Positions 30,685-40,575 of a stretch of 40,575 nt of DNA are shown piece after piece; positions within the stretch are counted from its first letter, which is position 1; each line of letters starts with the position of its first letter. The stretch is from Corynebacterium senegalense (lineage in GTDB: Bacteria > Actinomycetota > Actinomycetes > Mycobacteriales > Mycobacteriaceae). The notes under the pieces were generated by a model that was given only the letters and a program-made list of their open reading frames with translations, was not told the origin of the DNA and did not search any database. The DNA lies in NCBI RefSeq assembly GCF_900411315.1, contig NZ_LS990887.1, forward strand, positions 713,663 to 754,237, read 5' to 3'. A program made the translations under genes and the position numbers.

Positions 30685-31525
30685 GGGCCGCCCCCAGGCG
30701 GGCGAAGTCGGACACCGACAGCTTCTCCCCGCGCAACCCCGGGTCGATCCCGGCGGCGCGCAGGGCCTCCTCCGCGGCGGCGGGCGAGCCGTAGGCGCCG
30801 GCGAGGGTGGAGCGCAGGGTCTTGCGCCGCTGCGCGAACGCGGCGTCGATGAGCGGGAAGACCTGCTCGCGCTGCTCGCGCGGGAAGGGGGAGGTGACGT
30901 CGATGCGCACGAGCCCGCTTTCGATGTTGGGGGCCGGCCAGAAGACGTTCTTGCCGATCACCCCGGCGCGCGAGACCGGGCCGTAGAAGGAGGCCTTCAC
31001 GCTCGGCACGCCGTAGATCTTGGAGCCCGGCTCGGCCGCCAGCCGGTCCGCGACCTCCTTCTGCACCATAACGAGCACGCGCCGGATCGTGGGGAACTCC
31101 GCCAGCAGGTGCAGCAGCACCGGCACGGAGACGTTGTAGGGCAGGTTGGCCACCAGGGCGGTGGGCTCGACGTCGAGGTCTTCCCGGCGCACCTTCAGGG
31201 CGTCCTTGTTGATCACGCTGAGGCGCTGCGCGTACTCCGGGGCGCGCTCCCCCACGGTCTGGGCCAGCCGGCCCGCCAGCCGGGGGTCGATCTCCAGCGC
31301 GACGACCCGCTCCGCGGTGTCGACGAGGCCGAGGGTCAGCGAGCCCAGGCCGGGGCCCACCTCCACGACGGTGTCGAAGGGGTCGAGCTCCGCGGCGGCC
31401 ACGATGCGCCGCACGGTGTTCGGGTCGTGCACGAAGTTCTGTCCGAGCTTCTTCGTGGGCACCACGTCGAGCTCCTGGGCCAGCTCCCGGATCTCCACCG
31501 GGCCCAGCAGGTGGGCGTCAGTCAT
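30674..31525 (-). CDS. ksgA: 16S rRNA dimethyladenosine transferase
   Basis: A 283-residue KsgA/RsmA methyltransferase. It adds two methyl groups to each of the adjacent adenines in helix 45 of 16S rRNA. It shows [10 protein letters not shown], the SAM motif [12 protein letters not shown], the acidic loop ALEIDPRLA and the catalytic NLPYN. The C-terminal [13 protein letters not shown] and [12 protein letters not shown] are standard. ATG at 31525 has TAACCT (31534-31539) 8 nt upstream, no RBS; the rpf2 stop is 44 nt further upstream. Its end overlaps ispE. Confidence 0.95.
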   Translation of the reverse strand: MTDAHLLGPVEIRELAQELDVVPTKKLGQNFVHDPNTVRRIVAAAELDPFDTVVEVGPGLGSLTLGLVDTAERVVALEIDPRLAGRLAQTVGERAPEYAQRLSVINKDALKVRREDLDVEPTALVANLPYNVSVPVLLHLLAEFPTIRRVLVMVQKEVADRLAAEPGSKIYGVPSVKASFYGPVSRAGVIGKNVFWPAPNIESGLVRIDVTSPFPREQREQVFPLIDAAFAQRRKTLRSTLAGAYGSPAAAEEALRAAGIDPGLRGEKLSVSDFARLGAARAH

Positions 31526-31569
31526 GGTGTTCTAGGTTAGCAGCGCCGCCGCGCGCCCCGGCCGCGCGC

Positions 31570-33716
<2,147 letters not shown>

Positions 33717-33721
<5 letters not shown>

Positions 33722-33748
33722 GCCCCAAGCCTATTGTTGGGGCATGGC
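33717..33748. promoter_or_regulatory. Palindromic bidirectional leaderless promoter (tatD / hypothetical gene)
   Basis: GCCATGCCCCAA (33717-33728) and TTGGGGCATGGC (33737-33748) are perfect 12-bp inverted arms around an 8-bp centre. Each arm contains one start codon: tatD (33719-33721, minus) and the plus-strand gene (33744-33746), only 22 bp apart. Each start has a TANNNT hexamer exactly 6 nt upstream: TAGGCT for tatD (33728-33733) and TATTGT for the other (33732-33737). The two hexamers overlap by two bases, so the two transcripts would share one promoter. Confidence 0.6.
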
Positions 33749-34124
33749 TTTTTCAGAAATCAGCGCCTCCACCAGGCGGAGGATCGACGCCGACCTCGCG
33801 GAGGCCGCCGGCCGCGGGATCAACGGCGGGGTCGACGCCATCGCCGCGACCTTCGAGGAGATCCTCACCGAGTACCTTGCCCTCGACGCCGACCTGCGGC
33901 GCAGCTACCCCCGCGGCGAGACCGCCCGCGTCGTCGGCACCGCGCTCGGTGAAGCCCTCGTGCGCGACCACGGCTTCGAGTGGGCCATGCTTTCCGACGA
34001 CTACGGCACCGACCTGGTCGTCGCCCGCGGCGAGAAGTACACCGCTCCCCTCGTCGTGGTGGACACTCGCTTCGAGGACGAGGAACCGGGCAAGCTCACC
34101 ACCTTCCTCTCCCAGTTCCTCTAG
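33744..34124 (+). CDS. Hypothetical protein, DUF3806-like
   Basis: A 126-residue soluble protein. The stretch RVVGTALGEALVRDHGFEWAMLSDDYGTDLVV resembles DUF3806 (a conserved W and the SDDYGTDLAV-type segment), with an N-terminal helical part (ASTRRRIDADLAEAAGRGI) and an end rich in D/E. No function is known. ATG at 33744 is chosen because TATTGT lies 6 nt upstream. It is divergent from tatD in a shared palindrome, and its stop codon overlaps that of the next minus-strand gene in CTAG (34121-34124). Confidence 0.7.
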   Translation: MAFSEISASTRRRIDADLAEAAGRGINGGVDAIAATFEEILTEYLALDADLRRSYPRGETARVVGTALGEALVRDHGFEWAMLSDDYGTDLVVARGEKYTAPLVVVDTRFEDEEPGKLTTFLSQFL

Positions 34125-34732
34125 CGCCCCTCCAGCTCGGCGATGCGCGCCTGCAGCCGTGCGATGTCCGCCCGGTAGAGGTCGATGCGCTCCTCCACCT
34201 GCTCGCGCGTATGGCGCGGGGCTATGTACTTGGCGCAGTTGGCGTCGGTGGCGGCCACGTCGACGACCATCGCGCGCCGGTACGGGCTGCGGATCCGCCC
34301 GCCGGCGGCCCCGGAAAGCTGCTCCATCAGCTGCGGGTCGTCCTCGCGCTCCACGACGCGCGCGGTGCCGAAGACCTTCAGCCGCGAGCGCGTGGGGTAG
34401 TCGATGAAAAACAGGCACACCCGCCCGTCGCGGTCCACGTTGCCCGTGGTGACGAACTGGCGGTTGCCAGCGAACTCCAGCCAGCCGAGCCGCGCCGGGC
34501 CGAGGACGTGGACGAAGCCCTCGGGGCCTCCCCTGTGCTGGACGTAGGGCCACCCCGCCCCCGTCACCGTGGAGAGGAAGAAGTGCGAGCTGTCCGCGAT
34601 GAGCGCCCGCTCGGCGGGGGCGAGCTCGAACTCCTCGCCCGCGCGCGGCAGTTCCATCTCCAGCGAACCCTGCCGGGCGCGCACGAACCTGTCGTAGGCG
34701 ATGTCCTGGTACTCGAGGGGCCGATTTTCCAT
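34121..34732 (-). CDS. Pyridoxamine 5'-phosphate oxidase family (FMN-binding) protein
   Basis: A 203-residue split-barrel flavin-binding-fold protein. The core is ADSSHFFLSTVTGAGWPYVQHRGGPEGFVHVLG, GNRQFVTTGNVDRDGRVCLFFIDYPTRSRLKVFGTARVVE, typical of PNPOx-like proteins with FMN at the dimer interface. A C-terminal helical stretch (HTREQVEERIDLYRADIARLQARIAEL) looks like a short coiled coil. It is not the vitamin B6 enzyme PdxH itself; substrate unknown. ATG at 34732 has TAGCAT (34739-34744) 6 nt upstream and no RBS. Confidence 0.85.
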   Translation of the reverse strand: MENRPLEYQDIAYDRFVRARQGSLEMELPRAGEEFELAPAERALIADSSHFFLSTVTGAGWPYVQHRGGPEGFVHVLGPARLGWLEFAGNRQFVTTGNVDRDGRVCLFFIDYPTRSRLKVFGTARVVEREDDPQLMEQLSGAAGGRIRSPYRRAMVVDVAATDANCAKYIAPRHTREQVEERIDLYRADIARLQARIAELEGR

Positions 34733-34738
34733 GCCCCG

Positions 34739-34744
34739 ATGCTA
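34739..34744 (-). promoter_or_regulatory. -10 element, leaderless promoter of the PNPOx-like gene
   Basis: Minus-strand TAGCAT, 6 nt, then ATG at 34732. The hexamer overlaps the last codons of the upstream MFS gene (stop codon at 34742-34744). Confidence 0.5.
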
Positions 34745-35917
34745 GCCGCGCGCCGCGAGCTCATCCTCGATATAGACGTTCCGGGAGGCGACCACGCCGA
34801 GCCCACCCATCGCTAGCGCGAGGACGATCAGCGCCACGAGGATGGGCACGAAGGAGCCGAGCGCGCCGTAGGCCACGCCCACCAGCAGGGGGCCCGCGGC
34901 CGCGAGCGCGTAGCCGACCGGCTGCACGAAGCCCGCCAGCCTGGCCGTGCCGAGCGCCGTGCGCGTGCGCGCCGGAAGCAGCGCGATCGCCAGCGGGAAG
35001 CACCACCCGCCGAAGCCCAGCAGCGTGCTCCACACGATCGGCGCGGCGGCCGGGGCGAGAAGGATGCCCGCGTACCCCGCCGCCGTGAGCGCCCCGAAGA
35101 TGAGCACGAGCGGGGTCAGCGTCCGGGCCCGGGCGATCACCGTGGGCAGCACCAGCCCGCCGCCCGCGCCGATCAGCCCGATCAGCGCCAGCCCGGCGGC
35201 CCCGGTGGAGGCGGCGACCCCCTCGCTCGCCAGCATGGACGGCAGCCACCCCATCTGCGTGTACGCGTTCATGGACTGCAGCCCGAAGAACAGCATGAGC
35301 GCGACCGCGGTGCGCGAACGGTGCATCGCCGCCTCCGGCTGCGGCCCCGCGTCTCCCTCACCGCCAGGCTTGTCGACGCCCACCCGGCGCCACACCACGA
35401 CCCACACGGCCAGCTGGGCCAGCGCGGAGACCGCCCACACCCCCAGCGCCGCCTGCCACGACGAGGTGAACAGGGCGCTGAGCGGCCCGGCCGCCGCGGA
35501 CAGGGACAGCGACACCGAGTAGACGGTGGTCAAAGCGACGAGGTGGGACCCGCCGTACTGCTTGATCCACGCCGGCAGCAGCACGTTGGCCAGGGCGATC
35601 CCGCCGGCCACGCCCACGGTGGCGAGCACGAAAAGCGCGATGTGAGGGGCGAACGGGCGCAGCGCCAGGCCGGCCGCCGAGACGGCGGCGGCGCCGGCGA
35701 GGGTGGGCGACAGCCCGAGCCGGCGGGCCAGCGGCACCGCGGCCAGGCCGACGACGCAGAACATCAGCCCCGGCAGGGCCGTGACCACCCCGCCGAGGGA
35801 GGCGGGTGCCCCGTAGGCCGCGATGACGTCGTCAAGCACTGCTCCGACAGACGCCATCCCGGCGCGCAGGTTGATGGCGGCCGAAAAGACCGCGAGGAAG
35901 AGGAGGAAGGGACGCAC
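34742..35917 (-). CDS. MFS transporter, CynX/NimT family
   Basis: A 391-residue major facilitator permease with about 12 hydrophobic segments in two halves, split by a hydrophilic loop (GVDKPGGEGDAGPQPEAAMHRSR, about 180-200). The start RPFLLFLAVFSAAINLRAGMASVGAVLDD and FGLQSMNAYTQMGWLPSML match CynX/YycB-type carriers for cyanate, nitroimidazole or other small anions; the real substrate is open. GTG at 35917 has TAGTCT (35924-35929) 6 nt upstream and no RBS. The stop lies 9 nt from the PNPOx-like start, so some co-transcription is likely. Confidence 0.87.
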   Translation of the reverse strand: MRPFLLFLAVFSAAINLRAGMASVGAVLDDVIAAYGAPASLGGVVTALPGLMFCVVGLAAVPLARRLGLSPTLAGAAAVSAAGLALRPFAPHIALFVLATVGVAGGIALANVLLPAWIKQYGGSHLVALTTVYSVSLSLSAAAGPLSALFTSSWQAALGVWAVSALAQLAVWVVVWRRVGVDKPGGEGDAGPQPEAAMHRSRTAVALMLFFGLQSMNAYTQMGWLPSMLASEGVAASTGAAGLALIGLIGAGGGLVLPTVIARARTLTPLVLIFGALTAAGYAGILLAPAAAPIVWSTLLGFGGWCFPLAIALLPARTRTALGTARLAGFVQPVGYALAAAGPLLVGVAYGALGSFVPILVALIVLALAMGGLGVVASRNVYIEDELAARG

Positions 35918-35923
35918 CCAAGC

Positions 35924-35929
35924 AGACTA
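35924..35929 (-). promoter_or_regulatory. -10 element, leaderless promoter of the MFS gene
   Basis: Minus-strand TAGTCT, 6 nt, then GTG at 35917. It sits in the 23-nt gap after the metG stop codon. Confidence 0.5.
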
Positions 35930-35940
35930 ACCCGGCGCCC

Positions 35941-37782
35941 CTACTGCTGCACCGGCGCCCACTCCGGACCGGTCACGCCGAGCTCCGGGTCGAGCTTGGC
36001 GATGAGCGGCTTCGGCTTCGCCAGCTCCGTGCCGGGGACGACCTCGACGCGCGACCACGTGGCCTGCTGCGCCGAGTAATCGCCGGTGATGACCGGGTAG
36101 GTCTGCCCCTCATCGGGCAGGCCAACGCCGACGAGCTCGCGCCCGGCCGAGTCGGTGACCTCCTCCACGCGCGGGGCGGCCGCCCACACGCCGGTGCGGC
36201 CAAGGATCTCGTGCACCTTCTGCGCCGTGTGCGGCAGGAACGGCGTGAGCATGGCGTTGCAGTCGGAGACGACCTGCAGGGCCGTCCACAGCACGGTGGC
36301 AAGGCGCTCGCGCTGCGATTGGTCTTTCGCCAGCTTCCACGGCTCCTGCTCCGCGATGTAGGCGTTCGCCTCGCCGACGACATGCATGACCTGGGTGATG
36401 GCGTTCTTGAACTTGGCGCGGCCGAGCTCCTCGCCAGCGGAGGCGAAGGTGCGCTCCGCCAGGTCGAGGATCGCGCGGTCGGAGTCGGTGAGCTCGCCCG
36501 GCGCCGGCACCTGCCCGAAGTTCTTGTGCGCCATCGACACGGTGCGGTTGACCAGGTTGCCCCAGCCGTTGGCCAGCTCGTTATTCACGCGGCGGACGAA
36601 CTCGTCCCACGTGAAGTCGGTGTCGTTGTTCTCCGGGCCGGCCACCGCGATGAAGTAGCGCAGCGGGTCCGGGCCGAACTCGGCGAGGAAGTCCTTGACG
36701 TAGATCACCACGCCCTTCGAGGAGGAGAACTTCGAGCCCGACATGGTGAGGAACTCCGAGGAGACCACCTCGGCGGGCAGGTTCAGCTCGCCGAAAGCGT
36801 GCTCCTCCCCGCCCTTCGACCCCTTGCCCGCGTAGCCGAGCAGCTCCGCCGGCCAGATCTGGGAGTGGAAGGTGATGTTGTCCTTGCCCATGAAGTAGTA
36901 GCCGCGCGTGTCCGGGTTCTGCCAGAACTCCTTCCACGCCTCCGGGTCGCCGGAGCGCTGCGCCCACTCGATCGAGGCGGAGAGGTAGCCGATCACCGCG
37001 TCGAACCACACGTAGAGCTTCTTCGAGGGGTTGTCCTCCCAGCCCTCCACCGGAATCGGGATGCCCCAGTCGATGTCGCGGGTCATCGCGCGCGGGCGCA
37101 TGTCCTCCAGCAGGTTCAGCGAGAACTTCAGCACGTTGGGGCGCCAGTCCTCACGGGTTTCCAGCCAGGCCTTGAGGGCGTCGTGAAGCGAGGGAAGGTC
37201 GAGCATGAAATGCTCGGTCTCGACGAACTCCGGGGTCTCCCCGTTGATCTTGGAGACGGGGTTGATCAGGTCCGCCGGGTCGAGCTGGTTGCCGCAAGTG
37301 TCGCACTGGTCACCGCGCGCGTCGGTCGCGCCGCAGATCGGGCAGGTGCCCTCGATGTAGCGGTCCGGCAGGGTGCGCCCCGTCGACGGCGAGATCGCGC
37401 CCTGCGTCGTCTCCTTGACCATGTAGCCGTTGGCGTAGAGGCCCTTGAACAGCTCCTGCACCACCGCGTAGTGGTTGCGGGTGGTGGTGCGGGTGAACAG
37501 GTCGTAGGACAGGCCGAGGCCCGCGAGGTCCTCCACGATCTGGCGGTTGTAGCGGTCCGCCAGCTCCTTGACGGTCACGCCCTCCTTGTCCGCCTGCACG
37601 AGCAGCGGCGTGCCGTGCTCGTCGGTCCCCGAGACCATGAGGACGTTATTTCCCGCCATGCGCTGGTAGCGGGCGAAGACGTCCGAGGGAACGCCGAAGC
37701 CCGCCACGTGGCCGATGTGGCGCGGGCCGTTCGCGTACGGCCACGCCACGCAGACGAGGATGTTGGTCTCAGGAGAAGTCAT
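35941..37782 (-). CDS. metG: Methionyl-tRNA synthetase
   Basis: A 613-residue class I aminoacyl-tRNA synthetase. The HIGH motif is in [13 protein letters not shown] and the KMSKS counterpart is KFSSSKG in [16 protein letters not shown] single zinc knuckle, [18 protein letters not shown], marks the one-zinc subtype. The C-terminal anticodon-binding helical domain ([18 protein letters not shown]) is present; no extra tRNA-binding (Arc1-like) domain follows. ATG at 37782 (MTSPETN) is preferred to the ATG four codons upstream because TATGCT (37790-37795) sits 7 nt before it and overlaps the upstream ATG. Confidence 0.95.
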   Translation of the reverse strand: MTSPETNILVCVAWPYANGPRHIGHVAGFGVPSDVFARYQRMAGNNVLMVSGTDEHGTPLLVQADKEGVTVKELADRYNRQIVEDLAGLGLSYDLFTRTTTRNHYAVVQELFKGLYANGYMVKETTQGAISPSTGRTLPDRYIEGTCPICGATDARGDQCDTCGNQLDPADLINPVSKINGETPEFVETEHFMLDLPSLHDALKAWLETREDWRPNVLKFSLNLLEDMRPRAMTRDIDWGIPIPVEGWEDNPSKKLYVWFDAVIGYLSASIEWAQRSGDPEAWKEFWQNPDTRGYYFMGKDNITFHSQIWPAELLGYAGKGSKGGEEHAFGELNLPAEVVSSEFLTMSGSKFSSSKGVVIYVKDFLAEFGPDPLRYFIAVAGPENNDTDFTWDEFVRRVNNELANGWGNLVNRTVSMAHKNFGQVPAPGELTDSDRAILDLAERTFASAGEELGRAKFKNAITQVMHVVGEANAYIAEQEPWKLAKDQSQRERLATVLWTALQVVSDCNAMLTPFLPHTAQKVHEILGRTGVWAAAPRVEEVTDSAGRELVGVGLPDEGQTYPVITGDYSAQQATWSRVEVVPGTELAKPKPLIAKLDPELGVTGPEWAPVQQ

Positions 37783-37789
37783 GCATCCA

Positions 37790-37795
37790 AGCATA
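37790..37795 (-). promoter_or_regulatory. -10 element, leaderless promoter of metG
   Basis: Minus-strand TATGCT, 7 nt, then ATG at 37782. This sets the start and implies a promoter separate from betP. Confidence 0.5.
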
Positions 37796-37810
37796 AGATA
37801 CGCACGGCCG

Positions 37811-39553
37811 CTAGCCGCGCTCGCCGCCCTGGGAGCCCTCCCGGTGCAGGCGCCGCTCGTAGGCGAGCTGGCGGGCGAAGCGCTCCTGCTCCTTCATATC
37901 CAGGTAGACGGTGTCGCGGGAGACGTCGCGGATGATCGCGAACATCAACGCCACGAGGATGAAGAGGAAGGGCGTGGCCGCCACGATGGTCACGGACTGC
38001 AGGGAGCCCAGGGCGTCCTCGCCGCCGACGACGAGCAGGGTCAGGCCCACGAACGCGGTGCCGAGGCCCCAGATCGCAGCCAGCCACGGCTTGGCCTCCG
38101 TCTTGCCGCTCTGCGCCATCGACGCCATCACCGTGGAGGCGGAGTCCGCCGAGGTGATGAAGAACGTGCCCAGCAGGATCATGGCGAACACGCCCAGGAC
38201 CGTGCCTCCCGGCAGGGCGTGGAGGAGGCTGAAGAGCTGCCCCTCCGCGCTGCCGTCGCCGAAGATGGAACGGCCGTGCTGCTCGAAGTTGATGGCGGTG
38301 CCGCCGAAGATGGCGAACCAGATGGTCGACAGGAGGGCCGGGACGAGCAGCACGCCGAGGCAGAACTCGCGGATCGTGCGGCCGCGGGAGATGCGGGCCA
38401 GGAAGGTGCCCACGAAGGGCGACCAGGAGATCCACCACGCCCAGTAGAAGATGGTCCAGCTGGAGAGGAACTCGCCCGCGGTGCCGTCGGCGCTCGAGGC
38501 CGTGCGCCCGGCCATGAGGAAGAACTGGTCGACGTACGCGCCCAGCGAGGTCGGCAGCAGGTTGAGCAGGTTCACGGTGGGGCCGAGGACGAACACGAAG
38601 ATCGCCAACAGCGCCGCGATGACCATGTTGATGTTGGACAGCCACTGGATACCGCGGCCGACGCCCGACATCGCCGAGAGAAGGAACGCCAGGGTGAGCA
38701 CGGCGATGATGCCCACGGTCAGCTGCGTCGAGGGGTTGTCCACGAAACCGGAGGCCCGCAAGCCCGAGGTGATCTGCAGCGCGCCCAAGCCGAGAGAACA
38801 GGCGGTGCCGAAGATGGTGGCGAAGATGGCCAGGCCGTCGATGACCTTACCCAGCGGGCCGGCCGCGCCGCGCTCCCCGATCAGCGGGATGAAGGCGCTG
38901 GACAGCAGCTGCTTGCGTCCCATCCGGAACGTCGAGTAGGCGATCGCCAGCCCGAGGATGGCGTAGACGGCCCAGGGGTGGAGCGTCCAGTGGAACATCG
39001 TCTGCGCCATGGAGGTTCCCACCTCGTGGTTGCTGCGCCCCGGCACGCCGTCGCGGTACATCGCCAGCGGCTCGGCCGCGCCGTAGAACATCAGGCCGAT
39101 GCCCATGCCGGCGGCGAACATCATCGAGATCCACGAGGAGGTGCGGAACTCCGGCTGCTCGTCCGGCCCGCCGAGGCGGATCGTGCCGAAGCTGGAAAAC
39201 GCGATGGTGATCACGAAGATGACGAAGATCGTGCCGAAGAGCACGAACGCCCACCCGAGGTTGTCGATGACCCAGCTGAAGGAGGCGTCGGCGAAGGCGG
39301 TGAAGGACTCCGCGCCCAGCAGGCCCCAGAGGACGACGCCGGCGACGATGACCACGAGCGGTGCGATGATCGCCCAGTCGATCCGCGCGTTCTCGTCCTC
39401 CGACGCCAGCTCGACGTTTTCCTTCTCGCCGGCGCGCGGGGCTTCGCCGCGGCTGTCGGCTTCAAGCAGGGAGGCGAGCTCGCTCGTCGCCGTGGCCCCG
39501 TCTGCGTTTCCTGTCGTGCCGCCGTCCTTGCGTGCGGGATCCTCGTGCGCCAT
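37811..39553 (-). CDS. betP: BCCT-family glycine betaine transporter BetP
   Basis: A 580-residue Na+-coupled betaine/carnitine/choline transporter. The N-terminal 58 residues are acidic and cytosolic, followed by 12 membrane segments. The glycine-rich GMGIG lies at 149-153, the same positions as in C. glutamicum BetP, and the tryptophan box is [13 protein letters not shown]. The C-terminal tail ([20 protein letters not shown]...RRLHREG) is charged and helical, like the osmosensing C-terminal domain of BetP though somewhat shorter. It imports betaine under hyperosmotic stress. ATG at 39553 has GAAGGAG about 10 nt upstream. Its neighbour rsmI is as in C. glutamicum. The upstream 75 nt do not show a clear MtrA repeat. 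Confidence 0.9.
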   Translation of the reverse strand: MAHEDPARKDGGTTGNADGATATSELASLLEADSRGEAPRAGEKENVELASEDENARIDWAIIAPLVVIVAGVVLWGLLGAESFTAFADASFSWVIDNLGWAFVLFGTIFVIFVITIAFSSFGTIRLGGPDEQPEFRTSSWISMMFAAGMGIGLMFYGAAEPLAMYRDGVPGRSNHEVGTSMAQTMFHWTLHPWAVYAILGLAIAYSTFRMGRKQLLSSAFIPLIGERGAAGPLGKVIDGLAIFATIFGTACSLGLGALQITSGLRASGFVDNPSTQLTVGIIAVLTLAFLLSAMSGVGRGIQWLSNINMVIAALLAIFVFVLGPTVNLLNLLPTSLGAYVDQFFLMAGRTASSADGTAGEFLSSWTIFYWAWWISWSPFVGTFLARISRGRTIREFCLGVLLVPALLSTIWFAIFGGTAINFEQHGRSIFGDGSAEGQLFSLLHALPGGTVLGVFAMILLGTFFITSADSASTVMASMAQSGKTEAKPWLAAIWGLGTAFVGLTLLVVGGEDALGSLQSVTIVAATPFLFILVALMFAIIRDVSRDTVYLDMKEQERFARQLAYERRLHREGSQGGERG

Positions 39554-39628
39554 CTACCTACCACTCCTTCAGCCAACGTCAATCATTCACGAGAAAGCAC
39601 AAGGCAGGCTAACGCAGATTGGCAGGTT

Positions 39629-40489
39629 TTACGAACCAGAGCTCCTGGCGGCCAGGGCGGCGTCGTAGAGCTCGCCCGTCTTCACCCCGTGCGCGCGGGC
39701 GACCTCCTTGACCGCGTCCTTGAGCCTCTCACCTGCGGAGACGCGCTCCAGGACCAGGCCGACCAGGTCACCCGGCTGCGCCGCCGGGCCCTCTCCCCCT
39801 TCGATGACGACGGTGATCTCGCCGCGCAGCCCCTCGGCGGCCCACTCAGCCAGCGCGGCGAGCGTGCCGCGCCGGACCTCCTCGTAGGTCTTGGTCAGCT
39901 CCCGGCACACCGCCGCGCGCCGCTCGCCGCCCAGCACGTCCGCGGCCTCGGCGAGCGTGCCGGCGATGCGGTGCGGGGACTCGAAGAAGCACACGGCGCG
40001 CGGCTGGCCCACCAGCGACTCCAGCCACGCCCGGCGCGCCCCGGCCTTGCGCGGCGCGAAGCCGTCGAAGATGAAGTGGCCGACGCTGAGCCCGGACAGC
40101 GCCAGCGCCGTGGTCACCGCCGAGGGCCCGGGCAGGCAGGTCACCGGCACCCCGGCGTCGTGGGCGGCGGTCACGAGGGCATGGCCGGGGTCGGAGACGA
40201 GCGGCATCCCGGCGTCGGAGACGACGAGCACGACGCCGCGGCGCGCCTCCGCAACGAGCTCCGCGACGCGCCGGTCCTCGTTGTGGTCGAAGTTGGAGAC
40301 CACCCGGCCAGCGATCTCTACTCCGAGCGCCGCGGCGAGGTTGCGCACCCGGCGGGTGTCCTCTGCGGCGACGACGTCCGCGCGGCGCAGCGCCTCGCTC
40401 AGGCGCGGCGAGGCGTCGCCCACGTTGCCGAGGGGCGTCGCCGCCACAACGATTCCGGATGCGGGCAGCCAGGGTTCGATCGCGCTCAT
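39629..40489 (-). CDS. rsmI: 16S rRNA 2'-O-ribose C1402 methyltransferase
   Basis: A 286-residue tetrapyrrole-methylase-fold enzyme that methylates the 2'-OH of C1402 in 16S rRNA. It shows VVAATPLGNVGDASPR at the start, AEDTRRVRNLAAALG, NFDHNEDRR, the SAM segment VVSDAGMPLVSDPG, CLPGPSAVTTALALSG, FDGFAPRK and FFESPHRI. The C-terminal helical extension SAGERLKDAVKEVARAHG is the usual RsmI tail. ATG at 40489 follows GGGAG; an ATG six codons earlier is possible. It is divergent from the next gene. Confidence 0.94.
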   Translation of the reverse strand: MSAIEPWLPASGIVVAATPLGNVGDASPRLSEALRRADVVAAEDTRRVRNLAAALGVEIAGRVVSNFDHNEDRRVAELVAEARRGVVLVVSDAGMPLVSDPGHALVTAAHDAGVPVTCLPGPSAVTTALALSGLSVGHFIFDGFAPRKAGARRAWLESLVGQPRAVCFFESPHRIAGTLAEAADVLGGERRAAVCRELTKTYEEVRRGTLAALAEWAAEGLRGEITVVIEGGEGPAAQPGDLVGLVLERVSAGERLKDAVKEVARAHGVKTGELYDAALAARSSGS

Positions 40490-40517
40490 GTCTCCCAAGC
40501 ATTCCACACCGGCCCAC

Positions 40518-40523
40518 TAGTAT
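40518..40523 (+). promoter_or_regulatory. -10 element upstream of the gene at the right edge
   Basis: TAGTAT, 7 nt, then GTG at 40531. Another case of the leaderless layout, although GAGGG in the gap could also act as a ribosome binding site. Confidence 0.4.
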
Positions 40524-40530
40524 CCGAGGG

Positions 40531-40575
40531 GTGATCACAACCCCCCGGTTCCGCCGCCCCTCGCCCGCCGCCCCG
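40531..40575 (+). CDS. Start of a gene cut by the window edge, probably protein O-mannosyltransferase (pmt)
   Basis: Fifteen codons from GTG at 40531 (MITTPRFRRPSPAAP) stay open to the window edge, with TAGTAT 7 nt upstream. The residues are too few to recognise a family. In C. glutamicum the gene divergent from rsmI is pmt, a membrane protein O-mannosyltransferase, and its cytosolic N-terminus is short and basic/proline-rich. Assignment rests on synteny only. Confidence 0.4.
   Translation, partial: MITTPRFRRPSPAAP

Noticed and set aside
39554..39628. MtrA direct repeat upstream of betP
   Set aside because: betP is an MtrA target in C. glutamicum, but no clear 8-3-8 GGTAACAA-like repeat can be read in these 75 nt.
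37715..40534. 939-codon open frame on the plus strand opposite metG, betP and rsmI
   Set aside because: It is a mirror frame of high-GC genes. It crosses three well-supported opposite-strand genes, its composition is Arg/Gly/Asp/His-rich and no family is recognisable.

Overview
The window looks like the chromosome of a high-GC Corynebacterium or a close relative within Mycobacteriales. No database search was possible, so this rests on gene content, gene order and control sites. The run pmt (only its first codons are visible) / rsmI / betP / metG / hypothetical / tatD / rpf2 / ksgA / ispE / ABC-F ATPase is the conserved order I know from Corynebacterium. The long GapB-type glyceraldehyde-3-phosphate dehydrogenase and an HmuO-type haem oxygenase behind a near-perfect DtxR iron box point the same way. 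So does the large number of start codons with a TANNNT -10 hexamer 6-7 nt upstream, the layout of corynebacterial leaderless genes.

Layout. Positions 1-2318 hold a TetR regulator with an 8-5-8 inverted repeat in front, a decayed acyl-CoA synthetase (5' truncation plus one frameshift) and a MarR regulator. Positions 2315-5354 (minus strand) hold a thiolase, a 3-hydroxyisobutyryl-CoA hydrolase-type protein and an enoyl-CoA hydratase in one acyl-CoA operon. Positions 5421-10345 (minus strand) are mixed: a patatin, a stress-type SDR, a YihY-type membrane protein, a DUF2200 protein and a DASS anion transporter. Positions 10461-13134 hold a small hypothetical gene, the remnant of an HNH endonuclease gene and a large FAD-dependent dehydrogenase. 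Positions 13290-15620 encode sqdB and sqdX back to back, which together are enough to make the sulfolipid SQDG from UDP-glucose, sulfite and diacylglycerol. Positions 15630-20835 hold gapB, a second HIBCH-like gene, iron-controlled hmuO, a 3-methyladenine glycosylase, PPK2 and a small monooxygenase.

Positions 20973-27086 are the most interesting block. Plus-strand pxpA, a fused pxpB-pxpC and a biotin carboxylase-BCCP fusion face a minus-strand D-glutamate cyclase-family (YcsI-like) gene and an NRAMP-related (YcsG-like) transporter that lacks the usual metal-binding motif. PxpB/PxpC-type domains are related to the carboxyltransferase region of urea carboxylase. The block therefore has every part expected of a split, biotin-dependent carboxylase/lactamase for 5-oxoproline or a related lactam, with its own feeder enzyme and transporter.

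Positions 27163-40575 are housekeeping: an ABC-F ATPase, an exonuclease, ispE, ksgA, rpf2 (with a candidate MtrA box), tatD and a DUF3806-like gene sharing one palindromic bidirectional leaderless promoter, a PNPOx-like protein, an MFS permease, metG, the betaine transporter betP, rsmI and the start of the next gene, probably pmt. No tRNA, rRNA, CRISPR array, insertion sequence or prophage was seen. No gene-free stretch exceeds about 200 bases.
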